Below are positions 52,431 to 60,749 of a stretch of 64,000 nt of DNA, one piece after another; positions within the stretch are counted from its first letter, which is position 1, and each line of letters opens with the position of its first letter. This DNA is from Rhodovulum robiginosum. Its GTDB lineage: Bacteria > Pseudomonadota > Alphaproteobacteria > Rhodobacterales > Rhodobacteraceae. The stretch spans positions 62,001 to 126,000 of the forward strand of contig NZ_RWGU01000050.1 in NCBI RefSeq assembly GCF_003944755.1. Direction: 5' to 3'. A program made the position numbers and the translations under genes. Below the pieces are notes generated by a model. That model made no database searches and had not been told where the DNA came from. It was given only the letters and a program-made list of their open reading frames with translations.

Positions 52431-53216
52431 TCAACGCAGGCGGGGCAGGACGAGGCTGGCGGCGAAGATCAGGCTGGCGGCAACGACGATCGAGGGCCCC
52501 GCCGGCGTGTCGAAGACGAGCGAGCCCCAGAGCCCGGCCAGCGCCGAGGCGGCGCCGATGGCGAGCGCGCCCAGCGCCATCGCCTCGGGCGAGCGGGCCA
52601 GCGCGCGCGCCGCGGCGGGCGGCACGATGAGCATGGCCACGATCAGCAGCGCGCCCACAACCTGCAGGGCCACGGCGACCACGAGCGCAAGCGCCAATGT
52701 TAGGATCGCCCGTTCGCGCGCGGGGTTGAGCCCGGCCGCGCGGGCGAGGTCCTCGCTCACGGTGACGGTGAGCAGCGCCGACCAGCGCCAGGCCAGCAGC
52801 CCCGCCACGATGAGCGCGCCGGCCCAGATCGTGGCGAGCTCGGCCCGGCCGACGGCAAGGATGTCACCGAAGAGATAGGCGGTGAGATCGACCCGCACCC
52901 CGCGCAGGAAGGAGACCGCCACCAGCCCGAACGCCAAGGCGCCATGGGCCAGCACACCCAGCGCGGTGTCGGCGGCAAGCCCCCGGCCGGTGAGCCCGCC
53001 CAGGGTCAGCGCCATGGCCAGCGCCGCGGCGAGCGTGCCAAGGAAAATCGAGGTCGAGAAGGCAAGCGCCAGCGCAACGCCCAGGATCGCCGCGTGAGAG
53101 GTGGCCTCGCCGAAATAGGCCATCCGCCGCCAGACCACGAAACAGCCCAGCGGCCCTGCGGCCAGCGCGACGGCCAGCCCGGCGAGCGCCGCGCGGACCA
53201 GGAAATCATCGAGCAT
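52431..53216 (-). CDS. znuB: Zinc ABC transporter permease
   Basis: ZnuB is the inner-membrane channel for zinc uptake. The 261-residue protein has about eight hydrophobic segments and family motifs GCFVVWRRMAYFGEATSHAAI near residue 27, YLFGDILAVG near 117, and VVGALLIVAMLIVPPAAARAL near 190. I chose the ATG opening MLDDFLVRAALAG, which overlaps the end of znuC by 11 bases; the frame extends further upstream within znuC. ZnuB and ZnuC are co-transcribed with zur. Confidence 0.92.
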   Translation of the reverse strand: MLDDFLVRAALAGLAVALAAGPLGCFVVWRRMAYFGEATSHAAILGVALALAFSTSIFLGTLAAALAMALTLGGLTGRGLAADTALGVLAHGALAFGLVAVSFLRGVRVDLTAYLFGDILAVGRAELATIWAGALIVAGLLAWRWSALLTVTVSEDLARAAGLNPARERAILTLALALVVAVALQVVGALLIVAMLIVPPAAARALARSPEAMALGALAIGAASALAGLWGSLVFDTPAGPSIVVAASLIFAASLVLPRLR

Positions 53217-53952
53217 GGGCGGGTTTTTCCTCGTGGGTGCAGGCGTCGTGCGCGTGGTCGTGCGCATGCTGGTAGAGCGCCATGGTGCCGTGGGTGCCGT
53301 GGCCGAAAAGCGCGCGGTATTCGGGTGCGGCGGTCACCACGCGGGGGTGCCCCTCGCAGCAGACATGGCCGTTGAGGCAGATCACGCGGTCGGACGCGCT
53401 CATCACCACGTGTAAATCGTGGCTGACCATCAGGATGGCCGCGCCGGTCTCGCGCCGAATGTCCTCGATCAATGCGTAAAAGGCGGCGGTGCCCGGCTGA
53501 TCCAGGCCCTGGGTGGCCTCGTCGAGGATCAACAGGTCCGGCGCGGCGAGCAGCGCGCGCGCCAGCAGCACCCGCTGGAACTGGCCGCCCGAGAGCGCGG
53601 TGATCTGGCGGTGCTCCAGCCCCGGCACGCCGGTGCGGGCGAGCATCGCGGCGACCTCGGGTTCGGGCCGGCGGTTGGGCAGCGACAGGAAGCGGCCCAC
53701 GCTGAGCGGCATCCGCGCGTCGACGGCGAGCTTTTGCGGCACGTAGCCGATCTTGAGCCCCGGAGCGCGAGTGATGCGGCCGGCGGCAGGGCGCACCGCG
53801 CCCAGGAGCGCGCGCACCAGGCTGGACTTGCCCGAGCCGTTGGGGCCGATCAGGGTGACGATCTCGCCCTTGGCGATGGCGATGTTCACGTTCGACAAGG
53901 CGGCGACGGGGCCATATCGCAGGCTGAGCCCCTCGGTGGCGATCAGGCTCAT
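53206..53952 (-). CDS. znuC: Zinc ABC transporter ATP-binding protein
   Basis: ZnuC powers the ZnuB channel. The 248-residue protein has Walker A GPNGSGKSSLVRALLG near residue 36, signature LSGGQFQRVLLARALL near 133, Walker B LLILDEATQGLD near 153 and a His switch in MVSHDLHVV. The C-terminus is rich in His and Asp (HAHDHAHDACTHEE), as in other ZnuC proteins. Its ATG overlaps the zur stop. Confidence 0.93.
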   Translation of the reverse strand: MSLIATEGLSLRYGPVAALSNVNIAIAKGEIVTLIGPNGSGKSSLVRALLGAVRPAAGRITRAPGLKIGYVPQKLAVDARMPLSVGRFLSLPNRRPEPEVAAMLARTGVPGLEHRQITALSGGQFQRVLLARALLAAPDLLILDEATQGLDQPGTAAFYALIEDIRRETGAAILMVSHDLHVVMSASDRVICLNGHVCCEGHPRVVTAAPEYRALFGHGTHGTMALYQHAHDHAHDACTHEEKPAHAR

Positions 53953-54446
53953 CGCGCACCCTCGCGGCAGGCGGGGCACAGGCCCGTGGCCTCGATGCTC
54001 ATCCGGTCGATGTCAAATCCGGCGCTGGCCGCGGCGGCCTGCATGGCGCGGGCCACGTCGTCGCCCGGCGCCTCGGCCAGCGCGTCGCAGCCTTCGCAGA
54101 TCAGGAAGGCGGGCACATGGGCGGTGCCCGGGTGCATGCAGGCGCAAAAGGCGTTCAGCCGGCGGATGCGGTGCGCGAGACCGTGGTCGACGAGAAAGTC
54201 GAGCGCCCTATAGGCCACCGGGGGCTGGCGGGCAAAGCCGTCCCCGGCCAGCCGGTCCAGCACCTCGTAGGCGCCCAGCGCCTTGTGGCTTTCCAGCAGG
54301 ATTTCCAGCGTGCGCCGGCGCACGGGTGTCAGGCGCAGGCCGTTGCCTGCGGCCATCGCCTCGGCGCGCGCCAGAACATTGCCGGTGCAGGCGCTGTGGT
54401 CGTGGCGGGCAAAGGCGAGCGGCGGGTCGGTTGGACGGGTTGTCAT
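53949..54446 (-). CDS. zur: Zinc uptake regulator, Fur family
   Basis: Zur represses zinc uptake genes when zinc is sufficient. The 165-residue protein has a winged helix (about residues 25-95; LRLTPVRRRTLEILLESHKALGAYEVLDRL) and a metal-binding dimer domain. The two structural zinc CxxC pairs show Zur character: CEGC and CPAC, with extra CAC. It heads zur-znuC-znuB and is divergent from znuA, with a candidate Zur box in the shared 83-base gap. Confidence 0.9.
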   Translation of the reverse strand: MTTRPTDPPLAFARHDHSACTGNVLARAEAMAAGNGLRLTPVRRRTLEILLESHKALGAYEVLDRLAGDGFARQPPVAYRALDFLVDHGLAHRIRRLNAFCACMHPGTAHVPAFLICEGCDALAEAPGDDVARAMQAAAASAGFDIDRMSIEATGLCPACREGAR

Positions 54447-54455
54447 GATTACCCC

Positions 54456-54482
54456 TTGACACGTTACGCTATAACATATCGA
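54456..54482. promoter_or_regulatory. Candidate promoter and Zur box between zur and znuA
   Basis: GTTACGCTATAACAT at 54463-54477 contains GTTA-N5-TAAC, and its right half TATAACAT is like the alphaproteobacterial Zur consensus (ATGTTATAACAT type). TTGACA lies at 54456-54461, directly left of it, with TATCGA about 15 bases further. The position suits control of both zur-znuCB and znuA. Confidence 0.55.
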
Positions 54483-54529
54483 TATCTGCCCGTCCGCTAC
54501 AACCCCGCTTGATCTTCGGGAGGTCGCCC

Positions 54530-55468
54530 ATGCGCCGCATCGCCGCTATTCTGTCGCTCGCCCTTGTCGCCATGCCGGCGCGTGCCGAGGTGCCGCGCGT
54601 CGTGACCGACATTCCCCCCGTGCATGCCCTGGCCGCGGCGGTGATGGGCGATCTGGGGGCGCCGGACATCCTGCTCGACAAGGGGGCCGACCCGCACCAT
54701 TTCCAGTTGCGCCCGTCGCAGGCGCGGGCGCTGGAGGGCGCCGATCTGGTGGTCTGGGTGGGTCCGCGGCTGACGCCGTGGCTGGACCGCGCAATCGACG
54801 GTGTGGGGCTGAGCGGCGCCTCGATCGAATTGATTTCGGCCGAGGGCATGGTGCGGCGCGACCTCGGCGAAGACAATCATGACCACGATCACGACCACGA
54901 TCACGACCAGGCCGAGGCGGGGCATGACGAGCCCGCGCATGACGGCACCGACCCCCACGCCTGGCTGGACCCCGGCAACGCCCGCCGCTGGGTCGAGGTG
55001 ATCGCCGCGGCGCTGACCGCGCTCGACCCCGACAACGCGGCGGCCTATGCGGCCAATGCCGACGCGGCCCGTGCCGCCATCGAGGCGGCCGAGGCCGAGG
55101 CGCGGGGCATCCTCGCCCCCGTGGCGGACGCGCCGGTCATGGTGTTTCACGATGCCTATGGCTATTTTGCCGATCATTTCGGGGTGAACGTTGTCGGCGC
55201 CATCGCCCTGGGCGATGCGGCCCGCCCCGGTGCGGGCCGGCTGCGCGCCCTGCGCGACACGCTTCAGGCGGCCGGGGCCGTCTGCATCTTCCCCGAGGCC
55301 CAGCACGACCCGGCCTACGTGGCCGCGCTGGTCGACGGGACCGGGGTGAGGGTGGGCGCGCCGCTCGACCCATCGGGCAGCACGCTGGATTATGGGCCCG
55401 CGCTTTACGGCGCGCTGCTGGTCGGGATGGCCGGCGCCATCGCCGACTGCGTGACAGGGACGGAGTGA
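54530..55468 (+). CDS. znuA: Zinc ABC transporter substrate-binding protein
   Basis: ZnuA captures zinc in the periplasm. The 312-residue protein has a signal peptide (MRRIAAILSLALVAMPARA), the metal site motifs PPVHALAAAVMG and GADPHHFQLRPSQ, a His/Asp-rich loop at about residues 118-142 (alternating HDHDH units), DPHAWLDPGNARRW and VMVFHDAYGYFADHF. The histidine loop marks zinc-type rather than manganese-type proteins. The ATG follows GGGAGG. Confidence 0.93.
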   Translation: MRRIAAILSLALVAMPARAEVPRVVTDIPPVHALAAAVMGDLGAPDILLDKGADPHHFQLRPSQARALEGADLVVWVGPRLTPWLDRAIDGVGLSGASIELISAEGMVRRDLGEDNHDHDHDHDHDQAEAGHDEPAHDGTDPHAWLDPGNARRWVEVIAAALTALDPDNAAAYAANADAARAAIEAAEAEARGILAPVADAPVMVFHDAYGYFADHFGVNVVGAIALGDAARPGAGRLRALRDTLQAAGAVCIFPEAQHDPAYVAALVDGTGVRVGAPLDPSGSTLDYGPALYGALLVGMAGAIADCVTGTE

Positions 55469-55469
55469 T

Positions 55470-56786
55470 CTAGTTTTCCGGCCGCTCGACAGGCAGACCG
55501 CTGGGCACCTCGTCGGGCACCCCGAGGCGTCCGGCAAGGCTGGCCCGATCGGTGAGGCTGCCTAAAAAGGCGATGAGCTGGGCGATTTCGCTGTCGCTCA
55601 GCTCTTGCAGGGCCAGTTCGTTGGCCGCGGCGATCGCGGCCAGATCCTCGGGCGTGTCCATCACCGTGAAATCGGGCGCCGCGCCGGGCAGGGGGGGCAG
55701 CACGGCCTGCGCCCGCTCATAGGCGGAAAGCGATGCCACCGGATCGAGATGGTGGCGAATGACCGCCATGAGCGTGTCATAGGCGCCGGCATGGCCATAG
55801 GGCGGGGTCGCGGTGACATTGCGCAAGGACGGCGTGCGAAACCTGTAGGCGTCTTCGGCGCGGCCGGTCACGCGCATCCGGCCGACATCGCGCTGGTGGC
55901 TCTCGAAGCGTTCCACCTTGCCGGGGCCGATCTGCGGCATCGCGATGGCGTGAAAGTCGTGATCGGTCTGGAACCGGCCCGAATGGCAATCGGCGCAGCC
56001 CGCCTTGCCGTAAAACAGCGCCATCCCGGCGGCGGCGTCCTCTGGCAGCGGCGTGCCCTTGCGCAGGTAGCGGTCGAACGGGCTGTCATCGGCACGCCAT
56101 TCCCAGGCGATGAAGGCGGCCAGCGCGTTGGAGATGTCGGTAAAGCGGATCGGCGTCTCGGCCCCGATCACCCGGTCGAACGCGGCGCGGTAGGCAGGGA
56201 TCGCCGCCACGCGTTTGGCCACGATGTCCCACGCGCCGCCCTCGCCGGTCAGCATTCCACGGCGCACCGCGACCGACACGTCGCTTTCGCCGTAATGCCC
56301 GGCCATCTCGTCGGGCGAGAGCACGGGGAACATGTTCTGCGCGGAAAGCGCACCGGAAAAGCCCTGCACCATCTCGTCTTCCAGCGGCGTGCGCAGGCCC
56401 GAGGGGCGCGCCGGGTCGACCTCGAGCCGTCCGTCATGGAACAGGTGGGTGAACTCGGCGGCGCCGAGGTTGAACAGCGCCTGCGAATTGCGCGGGATGC
56501 GCTGCTCGGGCATGTTTTCGGGGTCCGGTCGGCGGTCGGGGCCGAGGCCACGCGCCCCGTCGCCGAGCCCCAGCGACAGCGCGTCGGAGGTGCCGAAGGC
56601 GGGGTGATGGCACGAGGCGCAGGACACCTGCCGACTGCCCGACAGGATAGGGTCGTAGAACAGCAACCGGCCTAGACGGACTTGCTCGGGGTTCTGCGCC
56701 GGGAAAAAGGGCGCGTTGCCGGGCAAAGGCAGATCGCCATGCGCGGGCAGGGCGAAAAGGATCAACAGGCACGCGGCGCGGATCAT
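55470..56786 (-). CDS. Di-haem cytochrome c peroxidase family protein (CCP/MauG)
   Basis: Members reduce hydrogen peroxide or modify proteins in the periplasm with two c-type haems. The 438-residue protein has a signal peptide (MIRAACLLILFALPAHG), LGRLLFYDPILSGSRQVSC, a first haem motif CASCH at residues 56-60, LFHDGRLE, and a second motif CADCH near residue 266, then FRTPSLRNVTATPPYGHAG. It is longer than classical BccP (about 330-350). Its ATG overlaps the galM stop, making it the last gene of xylB-xylA-galM-CCP, an odd partner for sugar catabolism. The physiological substrate is unknown. Confidence 0.87.
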   Translation of the reverse strand: MIRAACLLILFALPAHGDLPLPGNAPFFPAQNPEQVRLGRLLFYDPILSGSRQVSCASCHHPAFGTSDALSLGLGDGARGLGPDRRPDPENMPEQRIPRNSQALFNLGAAEFTHLFHDGRLEVDPARPSGLRTPLEDEMVQGFSGALSAQNMFPVLSPDEMAGHYGESDVSVAVRRGMLTGEGGAWDIVAKRVAAIPAYRAAFDRVIGAETPIRFTDISNALAAFIAWEWRADDSPFDRYLRKGTPLPEDAAAGMALFYGKAGCADCHSGRFQTDHDFHAIAMPQIGPGKVERFESHQRDVGRMRVTGRAEDAYRFRTPSLRNVTATPPYGHAGAYDTLMAVIRHHLDPVASLSAYERAQAVLPPLPGAAPDFTVMDTPEDLAAIAAANELALQELSDSEIAQLIAFLGSLTDRASLAGRLGVPDEVPSGLPVERPEN

Positions 56787-57763
56787 GAAACCTCGACCTC
56801 CAGACGCTGGGCGTAGGGCGCCTCGGGGCTGCACAAGATGGGCGGGAAGCCGGGCTTGTTCAGCGCATCGGGAAAGCCCTGGGGCTCCAGGCAGAGGCCG
56901 GCGAAGGGGCCGATGGTTTGGCCCTCATGGCCGCCGTCCACGGCGCCGAGGCCGCCGGCTGTATAGAATTGCAGCCCCGGCCGGTCGGTCGTCAGCCGAA
57001 GCGTCAGCCCGTTGGGCGCGCGCACCGTCGCGGCGGGCTGGCCGCCGTCCAGAACATAGTTGAGGTCATAGCCCTGCCGGTCGGGGTCGGCCTCTGCCAG
57101 CCGCCGGGCGCTGGTGAAATCGAATCGGGTGCCCGCGACCGGGGCGATCTCGCCGGTGGGCAACAGCGTCGCGTCGGCGGGGGTATAGCGCTGCGCGGCG
57201 ATCTCGACCGCGTGGCCGTAGACATCGCCGCCGCCCATCAGGTTGTAATAGTTGTGCTGGGCCAGGTTCACCGGGGTCTCGCGGTCTGGGGTCGCCTCGA
57301 ATTCGTAAGTAAGCCGCGGCGCTTTCAGCGTGATCGTGACGGTAAACGCCACCCGCCCCGGATAGCCGTCTTCGCCGTCGGGCGAGGTGTAGCTCAGCCG
57401 CACGGCCCCGGCGCCGCTGTCGGCCTCCATCGACCAGAGCTTCGTTCCGAGGCTGCCATGCAGGTGATGGGGGGGCATGTTGACGGGCAAGGCGTACTCC
57501 TGCCCCCCGAGCGTGAACCGCCCGAACCCGGTGCGGTTGGCCACCCGCCCCACCACGGCGCCCAGAAAGCCGCTGCTGCCCGCATAGGCCATCGGGTCGG
57601 CATGGCCCAGCACCACGGGCACATCCCGGCCCCGTTGCGCCACCCGCCAATCCTGGGTGATGCAGCCGAGGTTGAGGATCGCCACGCGCATCGCGCCGCT
57701 GTCCAGCACCGCCCGCATCAGGGGCGCGCCGTTCAGGGTACCGACCTGGCGGGGCGGTTCCAT
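56783..57763 (-). CDS. galM: Aldose 1-epimerase (mutarotase)
   Basis: The enzyme interconverts alpha and beta anomers of sugars such as xylose or glucose before catabolism. The 326-residue protein shows the family layout: NLGCITQDWRV near the start, GRVANRTGFGRFTL near residue 80, HHLHGSLGTKLWSME near 105, catalytic His in NLAQHNYYNLMGGG near 180, and catalytic Glu in LCLEPQGFPDALN. The ATG opening MEPPRQVG lies 4 bases after the xylA stop. In this operon its natural substrate is probably xylose. Confidence 0.9.
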   Translation of the reverse strand: MEPPRQVGTLNGAPLMRAVLDSGAMRVAILNLGCITQDWRVAQRGRDVPVVLGHADPMAYAGSSGFLGAVVGRVANRTGFGRFTLGGQEYALPVNMPPHHLHGSLGTKLWSMEADSGAGAVRLSYTSPDGEDGYPGRVAFTVTITLKAPRLTYEFEATPDRETPVNLAQHNYYNLMGGGDVYGHAVEIAAQRYTPADATLLPTGEIAPVAGTRFDFTSARRLAEADPDRQGYDLNYVLDGGQPAATVRAPNGLTLRLTTDRPGLQFYTAGGLGAVDGGHEGQTIGPFAGLCLEPQGFPDALNKPGFPPILCSPEAPYAQRLEVEVS

Positions 57764-57767
57764 GCGA

Positions 57768-59081
57768 TCAGACGAAGCGGTTGACGAGGTTTTCGAGATA
57801 TTCCTGGCGGCCCGATTGGGGCTGCGGGTCCAGCCCCTCGGCCTCGACATGGGCGGCGATCTCGGCCAGGCTCATCTCGCCCGACAGCATCCGGCGTCCG
57901 GTCTCGCCCTGCCAGCCCGCATAGCGGTTTTCGACAAAGCCCGCGAGACTGCCCTCTTCCAGCATCGCCGCCGCGGCCTTGAGCCCGCGCGCGCAGACAT
58001 CCATGCCGCCGATATGGGCATAAAGCAGGTCCTCGGGGTCGAACGACTGGCGCCGCAGCTTGGCGTCGAAATTGGTGCCGCCGGTGGTGAAGCCTCCGCC
58101 CTTGAGGATGTGGTAATAGGCCAACGCCACCTCCGGCACGTTGTTCGGAAACTGATCCGTATCCCAGCCCGACTGATAGTCGTTCCGGTTCATGTCGATC
58201 GAGCCGAAGATGCCCAGGGCGGTGGCGAGCGCCAGCTCATGCTCGAAGCTGTGGCCCGCCAGGATCGCGTGGCCCTGTTCGATATTCACCTTGATCTCGT
58301 TTTCCAGCCCGTGCCGCTTGAGAAATCCATAGACCGTGGCGACATCGTAATCGTACTGGTGCTTGGTCGGCTCCTGCGGCTTGGGCTCGATCAGGATCGT
58401 GCCCTTGAATCCGATCTTGTGCTTGTGCTCGACCACGAGGTTCATGAAACGGCCCAGCTGGGCGTCCTCGTGCCCGATATTGGTGTTGAGCAGCGTCTCG
58501 TACCCCTCGCGCCCGCCCCAAAGCACGTAATTGGCCCCGCCCAGCCGGTGCGTGGCCTCCATGCAGCATTTCACCGTGCCGGCGGCGTAGGCAAAGACGT
58601 CAGGGTCGGGGTTGGTCGCGGCGCCCGCCATGTAGCGGCGGTTGGAAAACAGGTTCGCCGTGCCCCAGAGCAGGCCGACCCCGGTGGCCTCCATCTTCTG
58701 CCCGAAATAATCGGCCATCTCGTCCAGCCGCGCGCGGCTTTCGGCAAAGCTGTCGCCCTCGGGGCGCACATCGTGGTCGTGGAAGCAGAAGAACGGCGCG
58801 CCCAGCAGCGAAAACATCTCGAAGGCGACATCGGCCTTCAGTTTCGCCAGCTCCATCGTGTCGGCGGGAAACCACGGGCGCTGGAATGTGTCGCCGCCGA
58901 ACGGGTCGGTCCCGGTCCAGACGAAGCTGTGCCAGTAGCAGACGGCAAAACGCAGATGATCGGCCATCCGCTTGCCCAGCACCGTCTCGTCGGCGTTGTA
59001 GTGGCGAAAGGCCAGGGGGTTTGTGCTGTCCGGCCCCTCGTAGGGGATGGGGGCGGAAAGGGGAAAGAAATCGGTGCTCAT
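57768..59081 (-). CDS. xylA: Xylose isomerase
   Basis: XylA converts D-xylose to D-xylulose with two divalent metals. The 437-residue protein (E. coli 440) has the catalytic [12 protein letters not shown] near residue 100, [16 protein letters not shown] near 187, [15 protein letters not shown] near 235, [17 protein letters not shown] near 268, and [20 protein letters not shown] near 292. Its ATG overlaps the xylB stop and galM follows. It belongs to the large class II type of gram-negative bacteria. Confidence 0.95.
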   Translation of the reverse strand: MSTDFFPLSAPIPYEGPDSTNPLAFRHYNADETVLGKRMADHLRFAVCYWHSFVWTGTDPFGGDTFQRPWFPADTMELAKLKADVAFEMFSLLGAPFFCFHDHDVRPEGDSFAESRARLDEMADYFGQKMEATGVGLLWGTANLFSNRRYMAGAATNPDPDVFAYAAGTVKCCMEATHRLGGANYVLWGGREGYETLLNTNIGHEDAQLGRFMNLVVEHKHKIGFKGTILIEPKPQEPTKHQYDYDVATVYGFLKRHGLENEIKVNIEQGHAILAGHSFEHELALATALGIFGSIDMNRNDYQSGWDTDQFPNNVPEVALAYYHILKGGGFTTGGTNFDAKLRRQSFDPEDLLYAHIGGMDVCARGLKAAAAMLEEGSLAGFVENRYAGWQGETGRRMLSGEMSLAEIAAHVEAEGLDPQPQSGRQEYLENLVNRFV

Positions 59082-60529
59082 GTCACGGCCTTCAATGCGG
59101 GGTAAAGGGCGCGGAAGCCTTGGTAGGCCTCGCGGTAGGCGGGGGTCAGGTCCGCCCGGGGCGCGACGGTACGGGCGACCGGCGGGGGGGTCATGACCTC
59201 GGCGGGCTTGGCGCCGGTGACGGCCACCATCGCCAGCCTCGCCGCGCCCAGCGCGGCGCCGTAATCGCCCTGGGCGGGCAGGTCGATGGGCAGTCCGAAG
59301 ACCGTCGCCAGCAGCTCGACCCAATAAGGCGATTTCGAACCGCCGCCGATGGCCAGCAGCCGGTCGAGCCGCGCGCCGGTGGCTTTGAGCGCCTCAAGGC
59401 TGTCGGTCAGGGCAAAGGCGACGCCTTCCATCACGGCGCGGGTCATGTCGGCACGCTCGGTCGCGATGTCGAGCCCGGCAAAGGCGCCGCGGATGGCGCT
59501 GTCGTTATGCGGCGTCCGTTCGCCCGAGAGATAGGGAAGAAAGCGCAGGGAACCTGGTGCGCCGATGGCCGTACCCAGCTCGGCCGACAGCGCGGCCGGC
59601 TTGTGCCCGGTGATCCGGGCATGCCAGTTCAGGCTGTCTGTCGCGGCCAGGATCACCCCCATCTGGTACCAGGTTTCGGGCACCGCGTGGCAAAAGGTGT
59701 GCAACGCGGTTTCGGGGGCGGGAGCATAGCGGTCGCGCGCGGCCAGCAATACACCCGACGTGCCCAGCGAAACGAAGCCCGCGCCCTCGGCCAACGCGCC
59801 CACGCCGCAGGCCGCCGCCGCGTTGTCGCCGCCGCCCCCGGCCACCGCGACCGAACCGGCAAGCCCCAACTCGGCGGCGAGATCGGCGCGCAGCCGCCCG
59901 CTGACCGCCGAGCCCTCGACCAGGTCGGGCATCTGTTCGGCCCGCATCTGCCCGGCCTCCAGCAACGTGCCGGACCAGGCCCGCGCCCCGGTGTCCATCC
60001 ACGAGGTGCCGGCGGCGTCCGACATCTCGGACACATGCGTGCCGGTCAGCCAGAGGCGCAGGTAATCCTTGGGCAGCAAAACCTTGGCGACGGCGGAAAA
60101 GACATCGGGCTCGTGCGCCGCCACCCACAGCAGCTTTGGCGCGGTGAAGCCCGGAAAGACGATGTTGCCCGACAGCCGCCGGACATCGGGCAGCGCGTCC
60201 AGCGCTGCGGCCTCGTCATGAGCGCGGGTGTCGTTCCACAGAATGCAGGGACGCAGCACCTTGTCGTCCGCGCCCAGCAGCGTGGCGCCATGCATCTGCC
60301 CCGACAGCCCGATCCCCCTGAGCGCGGCAAAGGCCTTGGGCTGAGTCCGGCGCAGCGCGGCCATCGTGCCCTGACAGGCGGCGATCCAGTCGGCGGGGTC
60401 CTGTTCGCTCCAGCCCGAATGGGGGTGGGCGACGGGGTAGCTGGCCTCGGTCGTGTCAACGATGCGACCTGCCTCGTCGACGAGGCTGGCGCGCAGGCCC
60501 GAGGTTCCCAGATCAAGGCCCAGAAACAT
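59078..60529 (-). CDS. xylB: Xylulokinase
   Basis: XylB phosphorylates D-xylulose to xylulose 5-phosphate, which enters the pentose phosphate pathway. The 483-residue FGGY kinase has [17 protein letters not shown] at residues 3-19, [14 protein letters not shown] near 73 (the xylulose-specific GQMHG), [27 protein letters not shown] near 228, and [15 protein letters not shown] near 393. It is the first gene of xylB-xylA-galM-CCP and is divergent from a sugar phosphorylase gene. It can also serve the D-lyxose isomerase product. Confidence 0.95.
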   Translation of the reverse strand: MFLGLDLGTSGLRASLVDEAGRIVDTTEASYPVAHPHSGWSEQDPADWIAACQGTMAALRRTQPKAFAALRGIGLSGQMHGATLLGADDKVLRPCILWNDTRAHDEAAALDALPDVRRLSGNIVFPGFTAPKLLWVAAHEPDVFSAVAKVLLPKDYLRLWLTGTHVSEMSDAAGTSWMDTGARAWSGTLLEAGQMRAEQMPDLVEGSAVSGRLRADLAAELGLAGSVAVAGGGGDNAAAACGVGALAEGAGFVSLGTSGVLLAARDRYAPAPETALHTFCHAVPETWYQMGVILAATDSLNWHARITGHKPAALSAELGTAIGAPGSLRFLPYLSGERTPHNDSAIRGAFAGLDIATERADMTRAVMEGVAFALTDSLEALKATGARLDRLLAIGGGSKSPYWVELLATVFGLPIDLPAQGDYGAALGAARLAMVAVTGAKPAEVMTPPPVARTVAPRADLTPAYREAYQGFRALYPALKAVT

Positions 60530-60749
60530 CGCTCCCCCCTTGGTTGCGGAGGAAGGGTTTCACGGCCCGCCCCCGCCTGTCAAAGCAAAAAAGGCGCCGC
60601 GCTGCGGCGTGGCATGCCGGGCGCGACGGCCCGTTCTCTGCCCACTTCTTGGGCATGTGCCCCTTAAATCGCCCCGGGAGCGCGGCGACCCTTGCCATTG
60701 CCGCGCCGCCGCGCAAGGGTTTGCCGAAGCACCCCAAGCCCGCGCCAGA
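60530..60749. other. Intergenic region between xylB and the sugar phosphorylase gene
   Basis: This 220-base gap should hold divergent promoters. I see a short hairpin TGCCCA-N5-TGGGCA at 60639-60655 and an A-run near 60587, but no convincing -35/-10 pair, no LacI-type palindrome and no gene. A XylR site could not be recognised. Confidence 0.5.
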
